Source of the DNA: Algoriphagus litoralis
GTDB taxonomy: Bacteria > Bacteroidota > Bacteroidia > Cytophagales > Cyclobacteriaceae
Direction: 5' to 3'
NCBI RefSeq assembly: GCF_003259255.1
Contig: NZ_QGOL01000008.1
Coordinates: 310,001-374,000 of the forward strand
DNA length: 64,000 nucleotides
Shown here: one piece after another, positions 58,608-64,000 of the stretch
Position numbering within the stretch: position 1 is the stretch's first letter
Layout of the letters: every line of letters starts with the position of its first letter
Made by a program: the position numbers and the translations under genes
The notes under the pieces: model-generated
Databases searched by the model: none
The model's input: the letters and a program-made list of their open reading frames with translations, nothing else
Told to the model about the DNA's origin: nothing

Positions 58608-60398
58608 ATGAAAACAATTTGGTCGCTAGTTTGGATCTTTTGGTTGGGATTTTTCGGTAAATCCTTTGGCCAAAATTATTCTACACTCCGTGATGGAGAT
58701 TGGAGCTCCCAAAATGTATGGAAGCGTCAAACGATATGCCCTGCTCCAAATTGGGGTTCTGTGAATGATTCAAATCATCCGCAAGTACCCCCTACTTCAA
58801 GTTCTTGGCCAGATTGTGCAATTACTGTTACAATCAGTCATCAGATTACTAAAAGTGATCAGGCAACTTTTTCTTCAAAATTCAAAAGTCTGAAAATCAC
58901 CCAAGGTGCCAAACTTAATTTTGTTTCAAATAAAACAATCACTGTTACCAATAATTCCTATGGTGCAGTAGAATTAATTGTAGATGGAGGTACTTTGGAG
59001 GTTTATGATTTAGAAATAAGTAATGGAGCAAAACTAAAAGTCATCAATGGCGGAAGGGTCATCGTCAGAAGAAACCTATCTACCGGCGGGAATTCCAGTT
59101 TGATTGAACTCGATGCAACATCCTCTCTTGAAGTGAAAAATGAGTTTAAACTCGCAGGTAGCAGTGCCGATGTGAAACTTTCTGGAACTTTTTCAGCTAC
59201 CACTTTGACAAATACTGGCTCCACATCAAATCATCTTCAGCTTTTACCTGATTCACAAGGAACAGTTAAGTTCCTTTCGCTGGTCGGAAGTACAACCAGC
59301 ACCCTATCTGGGAAACTGAATGTAACCAATGATTTCACATTAGAAGGATCAGCATCAGCAAGCGTTTCCGGGTCAGGTACATTCACAGTAAATGGATCAA
59401 GTGAAATTAAATCTTCCACAAGTTTTCCAATCGAAGGGAACGCCCAATTGAAAGGCGACCTAACCATAAAAGGCAATGCCTCTGTGCTCGCAAATGGTAA
59501 TCTTCTGGTAGGAGGAATCACAAATTTGGAAGGAAGCGCAAGTATTGGAATTCCGGGGTTTGCGACTTTTGAAAAGGATGTAATCCTCAAAGGGGGAGGA
59601 ACACACCTTCAAGTTTCAGGCGAAGGTGATGTTTTAATCAAAGGTGATTTGGCCAAGCCTCAATATTCTGGAAGCATTTCAGTCCTGAACAAAGGCCAAT
59701 TGGTTATTTGTAATGACCGAGTAAATGGAACCAAATCAGGCGCCTACCCTCCCACAACCCATACAAATATGAATATTGCTCCCTCTCCAGCATACTATGG
59801 AGGCTGCCGCATCCTCCCGGTGGAGTTTGCAGACTTCGAGGCTCAATACATTCCTGCTCAGCGCGCTGGAGTCTTGACTTGGTCCACACTTAAAGAATGG
59901 GAGAATTCACATTTTGAAATTGAACGGTCGGTAAATGATGTCAAATCCTGGGAGGTAATTGGGAAAGTAGAAGGAGCTGGATATTCTGAGACTCCTCTGA
60001 AATATAGTTTTGAAGACAAAAGCTTGATTGCCTCTGGAGGAAGCCACTTTTACCGCATCAAACAAGTGGATTTCAATGGGAAATTTATCTATTCCAATAC
60101 AGAAGCCATCCAAGCTAATCCTCTGGAAGGGTCTAATCCATGGACCGCATATCCTGTACCTAGTACTCGAAATGAGCGAGTAGAGATCAAACTCCTAAGA
60201 CCTGAATCCTATCATGATGAGCCAATCTTCGTGACAGTTTCTTCTATGACTGGATTAACTGAAACTTACCAGTATTCATCACCAAGCATTCTTTCCAGAG
60301 ATCTCCCTGAGGCCATTAAAACCCGATCTCAAGGAATCTATATTTTGAAAATCCAATGGGGTGATACTGTTCAACAACTGAAACTCATCATTCAGTAG
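58608..60398 (+). CDS. T9SS-secreted beta-helix protein
   Basis: 596 residues. Signal peptide MKTIWSLVWIFWLGFFGKSFGQ; N-terminus NYSTLRDGDWSSQNVWKRQ, akin to the second T9SS protein. Residues 90-370 are short parallel-strand repeats (AVELIVDGGTLEVYDLEISNGAKLKVINGGRVIVRRNL; GSASASVSGSGTFTVNGSSEIKS; GNLLVGGITNLEGSASIGIPGF), suggesting a beta-helix. It lacks glycine-rich modules. The T9SS sorting domain starts ILPVEFADFEAQYI and keeps the diagnostic EWENSHFEIERSVNDVKSWEVIG, with a diverged last third (WTAYPVPSTRNERVEIKLL). The perfect promoter touches the ATG. It could be an adhesin or a polysaccharide-binding protein; no catalytic residues are identified. Confidence 0.87.
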   Translation: MKTIWSLVWIFWLGFFGKSFGQNYSTLRDGDWSSQNVWKRQTICPAPNWGSVNDSNHPQVPPTSSSWPDCAITVTISHQITKSDQATFSSKFKSLKITQGAKLNFVSNKTITVTNNSYGAVELIVDGGTLEVYDLEISNGAKLKVINGGRVIVRRNLSTGGNSSLIELDATSSLEVKNEFKLAGSSADVKLSGTFSATTLTNTGSTSNHLQLLPDSQGTVKFLSLVGSTTSTLSGKLNVTNDFTLEGSASASVSGSGTFTVNGSSEIKSSTSFPIEGNAQLKGDLTIKGNASVLANGNLLVGGITNLEGSASIGIPGFATFEKDVILKGGGTHLQVSGEGDVLIKGDLAKPQYSGSISVLNKGQLVICNDRVNGTKSGAYPPTTHTNMNIAPSPAYYGGCRILPVEFADFEAQYIPAQRAGVLTWSTLKEWENSHFEIERSVNDVKSWEVIGKVEGAGYSETPLKYSFEDKSLIASGGSHFYRIKQVDFNGKFIYSNTEAIQANPLEGSNPWTAYPVPSTRNERVEIKLLRPESYHDEPIFVTVSSMTGLTETYQYSSPSILSRDLPEAIKTRSQGIYILKIQWGDTVQQLKLIIQ

Positions 60399-60521
60399 TT
60401 TTTCAAAGCATTGAACAGATCCAAAAGTCGATAGCTACTTGCCATCTTTTTTTCTTCTTTTATTAATAGGTATATCCATTATTCTTTTTGTTCATCTAAT
60501 GGGTATCTCACCTAGGGTTTA

Positions 60522-60646
60522 TTCGGACTTAGTTCGGACTTAGTTCGGACTTTCTATGGCTTCTATTCGACTTGAGCCCGAATTAAAGTAGAATAAAGGC
60601 CAAAGATGAGGTGAAAATACCTCAATAATAAGGTATCGCCATACCT
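60522..60646. repeat. 11-bp direct repeats and paired hairpins in an AT-rich spacer
   Basis: TTCGGACTTAG occurs three times head to tail (60522-60553, the last partial). Further on, GAGGT/ACCTC (60608-60612, 60619-60623) and AGGTAT/ATACCT (60631-60636, 60641-60646) form neighbouring small hairpins. The rest of 60399-60979 is AT-rich without a gene. Confidence 0.55.
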
Positions 60647-60979
60647 ATCCAATCTTACATTTTTAACCCCATCCACCTGAAATCAATCAAACTGCTCATT
60701 TACTAAGTGGCATTTTTTTCAATGGAAAAAGTAGACCTAGACTAGGGGTAAATTTTTATTCAAATATTGACCAGGTTGTTTTTTAAAGTTTTTCTCTATA
60801 TTTCGAGCCATTTTCAAAATAAAATTCCTTTTTTTTTATTCAAACCAAATTATATATCATTTTACAGTATTTGAAAAACAAAAAAATTGTGACGAAATCA
60901 AACGTTTCTGCAATGAAATAAAGCAGTAATTCTTCCCCATCCTCCGAGATTCTAAGTCAAAGCAAAACAATTTTAAATT

Positions 60980-62641
60980 ATGAAAAGAAAAATTCACGCG
61001 TGGGCTGCTAAGCCTATCTTATTCCTAACGCTTATTTTGATAGGATCCGCTTGTGAGAATACCTCTGAAAATCCAAATGATGACAACATCCTGCTCAATA
61101 ATGATGCAGAAACCCTGAGCCAAAGGTTAAGTTTGGATGGTTCTGGGGTTATCGGCATCACAGCCCCCTCCAACCCATCAGGAAGGACACTAGATGATGA
61201 CGATGCCGAGAAAATTTCATTGGTCCTGATTTCTCAAGCCTCCTCTCCTACCTATGAAGGCACCTCGCTTCAGGCTACACACGTGGATATTGAGGATGAC
61301 TTTGCCTTTGTATCGTACAACACAGCTGGACCCCAATACCTTGGAGCAGTGGAGATATTTGATATTTCTGATGCGTATAAGCCAAAAATCGTATCTCAGG
61401 TAATTTTCAAAAATGCAGATGTCAGCGCTGTAGAATATAGAAATGGACAATTATATCTGGCAATGGCCATCGATGTGGATAACAGTGATGCTTCCAGCCC
61501 TGCTAATTTGGGTATAGTATCCGTCGTGAATGGCCAATTTACCTCGGATTTTAAATTTGTCTCAGTGCCCGGATTTGTAGCTACAGACGTCCAGGCGACA
61601 AGTGAATTTGTGGCTTTGGTCAGTGGCAACAATGGCTCGCTGACACTATTTAATAGCAGTCTTGAGACTTTGAGAGAATTACCGTTTGAGGATTTGAGAG
61701 GTGTAGCCTATGGGGATGATCGCCTTGCAATTCTAAGCGGAAGTGCCGGAGCTAAAATCCTAAATCCCAATTCCCTCGCTGAAGTGGCCAGCATCAGCCT
61801 GCCCGCAGATGCATCGGAAGCCAAACGAACTATGGACATCGAGGACGATCATCTTTACATTGCCGAAGGGAAAAATGGATCGGGCATTTACCGACTTTCC
61901 AACGGGCAAGAAGTCAACAAACTTTCGATCCCCATCAATCCGGAAAATGTTGAATCCGGCGATATTGTAACCAATGCGGTTTCTGTTGAGGATGATTTGC
62001 TGTTTATGGCAAATGGTGCGGCCGGAATCTCCATCGCAGACGTCGATGATGAAGAGGAGGCCGAACTTTATGGGGTATTGGACTTAGATGGCTCTTCCAA
62101 TTTTGTCAGGTATGAAGACAAATTTGTCTTTGTGGCAACGGGTGCCGGCGGCCTCCAGATTCTGAAGATTGAGAAAAAAGACGAGGATGATGACGACGAT
62201 GATGAGAACGAAAAGCCAGACTGTGAATCCCTTGAGTCATACAAAGGCAACTCCAATCTCAATGTGAACAGCAATGAATCCGTAGGATATCGGGGGTCTG
62301 CTCAATTGAAAAATGTCAACATCGGCGGAACCTTCCTTTTTTGCGGTTCTTTGGCCATTGAGCAAAATCTAAATGTAAACTCAAACGGGCTGATGGAGGT
62401 ATATGGATCTTTTGCTTTTGGCCAATATAGAAAAAACACCAGTCTGAACGTCAACAGCAATGCTATCCTCAGACTTTCAGGAAGTATAGTAATCTATGGG
62501 GACTTGAGACTAAATAGTGGTGCAAAACTGGAGTTTGTGGGAGAAGGCACATCAATTACAGTCTATGGCGACGTCACCATCAACAGTGGAGCCAGCATAT
62601 CGGGAGAGTTTACCGATACTGAAGGCAAGCTGAAAAAGTAA
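60980..62641 (+). CDS. LVIVD-repeat/beta-helix lipoprotein
   Basis: 553 residues. Lipobox IGSAC (Cys25) follows a hydrophobic stretch, so it is a lipoprotein. Residues 75-410 are LVIVD-type propeller repeats (LQATHVDIEDDFAFVSYNTAGPQYLGAVEIFDISD; DVSAVEYRNGQLYLAMAID; TMDIEDDHLYIAEGKNGSGIYRL; AVSVEDDLLFMANGAAGISIAD). An acidic linker (EDDDDDDENEK) leads to a beta-helix-like tail with recurrent NVNSN (SNLNVNSN; NLNVNSNG; SLNVNSNA) resembling the helix repeats of the neighbouring T9SS proteins. The function is unknown. It has no T9SS sorting domain. A strong terminator follows. Confidence 0.85.
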   Translation: MKRKIHAWAAKPILFLTLILIGSACENTSENPNDDNILLNNDAETLSQRLSLDGSGVIGITAPSNPSGRTLDDDDAEKISLVLISQASSPTYEGTSLQATHVDIEDDFAFVSYNTAGPQYLGAVEIFDISDAYKPKIVSQVIFKNADVSAVEYRNGQLYLAMAIDVDNSDASSPANLGIVSVVNGQFTSDFKFVSVPGFVATDVQATSEFVALVSGNNGSLTLFNSSLETLRELPFEDLRGVAYGDDRLAILSGSAGAKILNPNSLAEVASISLPADASEAKRTMDIEDDHLYIAEGKNGSGIYRLSNGQEVNKLSIPINPENVESGDIVTNAVSVEDDLLFMANGAAGISIADVDDEEEAELYGVLDLDGSSNFVRYEDKFVFVATGAGGLQILKIEKKDEDDDDDDENEKPDCESLESYKGNSNLNVNSNESVGYRGSAQLKNVNIGGTFLFCGSLAIEQNLNVNSNGLMEVYGSFAFGQYRKNTSLNVNSNAILRLSGSIVIYGDLRLNSGAKLEFVGEGTSITVYGDVTINSGASISGEFTDTEGKLKK

Positions 62642-62659
62642 GCAAACCATCAATCATGC

Positions 62660-62699
62660 GAATAGCGGCCGAAGGATATTCAGCCGCTATTCTTTTTTT
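62660..62699 (+). terminator. Terminator after the LVIVD lipoprotein
   Basis: GAATAGCGGC / GCCGCTATTC, a 10-bp stem with a 13-base loop, then TTTTTTT, 19 bp after the stop codon. Confidence 0.92.
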
Positions 62700-62769
62700 A
62701 CACGGATTTCTCTTTACTTAATGAATATGCCTGAGGCTATTCCATGATCTGGCTATAACCACTCAACAG

Positions 62770-64000
62770 CTATTCATCCTCTTCCTTTTTAATTTCCTTT
62801 GGTCCTTTGGCTCTCCCAAGTCCAAAAGTTCCTCTTAGTCCACTGAAGGTAGCTTTCCACCAAGCACTGAACACAAACTTTCGCTTGTCTCGTTCTTGAT
62901 AGATTTTTCGGGAAACAACTTTTGAGGAAAGCCCTCTGGGATTTCTATTTTTTGCCAAAAGATTGGCTCCAAAGGTATATACTTTCAATTTACCCAAACC
63001 TTGTTCTAGCGTGAGCGAATCCAAAAACTGGATTTTCAAATTGGAGTAGGCAAACTTCATTTCTCCGATCGCTTCATCATCCGTCAGACGAAACTGCCAA
63101 TCTCCCTCAGTCACTGTCCCATCCAATGCCTTAATAAAAAGAGTCTTGGAGAGGAAGTCATTTGATTCGTTGAATGCAAATCTATCCATGTTCACTTTGA
63201 CATCCATAGGATAGTCTTCCTCAAATAGCATCACCGCATTCAACGTAACTTTGGAGGTGTCCATGATGTAGGCTTCGATTCCGAGTCGCAATTGATCCAG
63301 TGGATATTCCTGACCGGCTTTTCTGAGAAAAAAGGGAGCCATATCTACATTGATTCGATCAAATGAAATCATTCCGGGCATTAAGCCTTTTTCGGCAAAT
63401 TCAAAATACCGCAAATCCCCACCACGAATTCGCAGAAAATTTAGGTCAGCATCAATTCTAGCGTGCTCCAGCAGATGCTGAGGCATCGGCTTCTGGGCAG
63501 CACTGTCAAATGGTCGCCTTTTATCCCGTAGCAGATCAATTTGCGGATCGTCTATAGTGAGCCCTTCCGCCTTCATTGTTTTGTTTTCGAGATAGCTTTG
63601 AATATCCAACTTATCTATTCCAACCGACTTTATTATAGCTGTGACAGCATCTGTTTGGTAGGGTAATTTCCTGAGTGTGGCATAATTCCCAGATAAAGGA
63701 CGATAATAAATATTCTCCAAAACAAGGTTATTGCTGCTGTAATCCACACTTCCTATGTCGATCTTATAGAGACTGTCTGGAGTAACCATCGAATAGTCAC
63801 CCAAGCTGAATTTGGTATCTACTTCGGCAAGTTTTTTCAGGTCCACCGCTTGATTTTTATCCAATAGATCCAGATTCAGGCCTTCGATATCCAGTCCAAT
63901 GCCTTGGAAATCCAGTCTTGGGATTGGCCCTTTTCCTTTGTGATGCACCGTCAATTCTCCATTTTCCAGATGAAAATCTCCGAGCAAAATGGACTGAATC
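62770..64000 (-). CDS. Hypothetical AsmA-like protein (start beyond right edge)
   Basis: The frame is open to the window edge (IQSILLGDFHLENGEL before the apparent TTG at 63987), so the N-terminus is missing. At least 409 residues remain, with repeated patterns such as LENGELTVHHKGKGPIPRLDFQGIGLDIEGLNLDLL, VDIGSVDYSSNNLVLENIYYRPL and LSKTLFIKALDGTVTEGDWQFRLTDDEAIGEMKFAYSNLKIQFLDS, which recall AsmA/TamB-type beta-groove proteins that move lipids between membranes. It ends in a basic tail (LGRAKGPKEIKKEEDE). The identification is tentative. It is convergent with the LVIVD gene. Confidence 0.55.
   Translation of the reverse strand, partial: IQSILLGDFHLENGELTVHHKGKGPIPRLDFQGIGLDIEGLNLDLLDKNQAVDLKKLAEVDTKFSLGDYSMVTPDSLYKIDIGSVDYSSNNLVLENIYYRPLSGNYATLRKLPYQTDAVTAIIKSVGIDKLDIQSYLENKTMKAEGLTIDDPQIDLLRDKRRPFDSAAQKPMPQHLLEHARIDADLNFLRIRGGDLRYFEFAEKGLMPGMISFDRINVDMAPFFLRKAGQEYPLDQLRLGIEAYIMDTSKVTLNAVMLFEEDYPMDVKVNMDRFAFNESNDFLSKTLFIKALDGTVTEGDWQFRLTDDEAIGEMKFAYSNLKIQFLDSLTLEQGLGKLKVYTFGANLLAKNRNPRGLSSKVVSRKIYQERDKRKFVFSAWWKATFSGLRGTFGLGRAKGPKEIKKEEDE

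Noticed and set aside
1..64000. Known antiphage defence system, prophage, secondary-metabolite cluster or tRNA/rRNA genes
   Set aside because: I looked for nucleases, toxin-antitoxin pairs, integrases, phage structural genes, PKS/NRPS modules and TTCGAAT-type tRNA arms and found none that hold up by eye.

Overview
The window looks like chromosomal DNA of a Bacteroidota member, most likely Cytophagales/Cyclobacteriaceae (Algoriphagus/Echinicola-like). The reasons are: type IX secretion (T9SS) C-terminal domains on very large surface proteins; DUF6089, BamA and paired OmpH genes in a row; an AccD without its zinc-ribbon cysteines; a Rho with a long N-terminal insertion; and promoter-like TAnnTTTG boxes instead of the usual -10/-35 elements. 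The genus is inferred and could not be checked by a search. No rRNA, tRNA, CRISPR array or complete insertion sequence was seen.

Layout. 1-7.5 kb (+): CBS-domain protein (cut by the left edge), NAD kinase, DUF6089 barrel, uppS, bamA and two ompH/skp-like chaperones, an envelope-building block; then thioredoxin. 7.9-15.3 kb (-): RluB-type pseudouridine synthase with a huge charged tail, murQ, a BadF/BadG sugar kinase, a stand-alone cytochrome b5 domain, an arginase-fold protein with two altered metal ligands, nqrF and accD. 15.5-16.0 kb (-): a clear homologue of the eukaryotic N-terminal glutamine amidase NTAQ1. 16.2-19 kb: CstA-type transporter (+) converging on a DUF3179 membrane protein (-). 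19.1-22.7 kb (-): a tight three-gene operon, beta-barrel / vanadium-haloperoxidase-PAP2 lipoprotein / beta-barrel. 22.9-28.6 kb (-): two small membrane proteins and the rimP-nusA-infB operon with a leader hairpin. 28.8-34.5 kb (+): mreB-mreC-mreD-mrdA-rodA, the rod-shape elongasome. 34.8-40.1 kb: hypothetical gene (-), then ferredoxin, tdk, recO and rho (+).

40.7-60.4 kb (+) is the accessory centrepiece: three T9SS substrates in tandem. The first is about 4,426 residues and carries several families of tandem Ig/PKD-like repeats, including two separate blocks of six repeats of about 92 residues. Genes 1 and 2 share a C-terminal cassette (two glycine-rich modules plus the sorting domain), and their similarity continues past the stop codon into a terminator and a composite palindromic repeat. 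The third has a right-handed beta-helix-like body and a consensus promoter ending four bases before its ATG. They are followed by a LVIVD/beta-helix lipoprotein and a partial AsmA-like gene on the minus strand.

How the genes fit together. Much of the window serves the envelope: undecaprenyl carrier (uppS), outer-membrane protein assembly (bamA, ompH x2), wall elongation (mre/mrd/rodA), wall recycling (murQ plus kinase), fatty-acid synthesis (accD) and surface display (T9SS cargo). The rest is core information processing (rimP, nusA, infB, rho, recO, RluB) and redox (thioredoxin, nqrF, ferredoxin). The less expected parts are the bacterial NTAQ1, the arginase-like / cytochrome b5 / kinase cluster joined by an ATGA overlap, the haloperoxidase operon, the matching MKSSR micro-ORFs before bamA and the second ompH, and the modular glycine-rich T9SS cluster.
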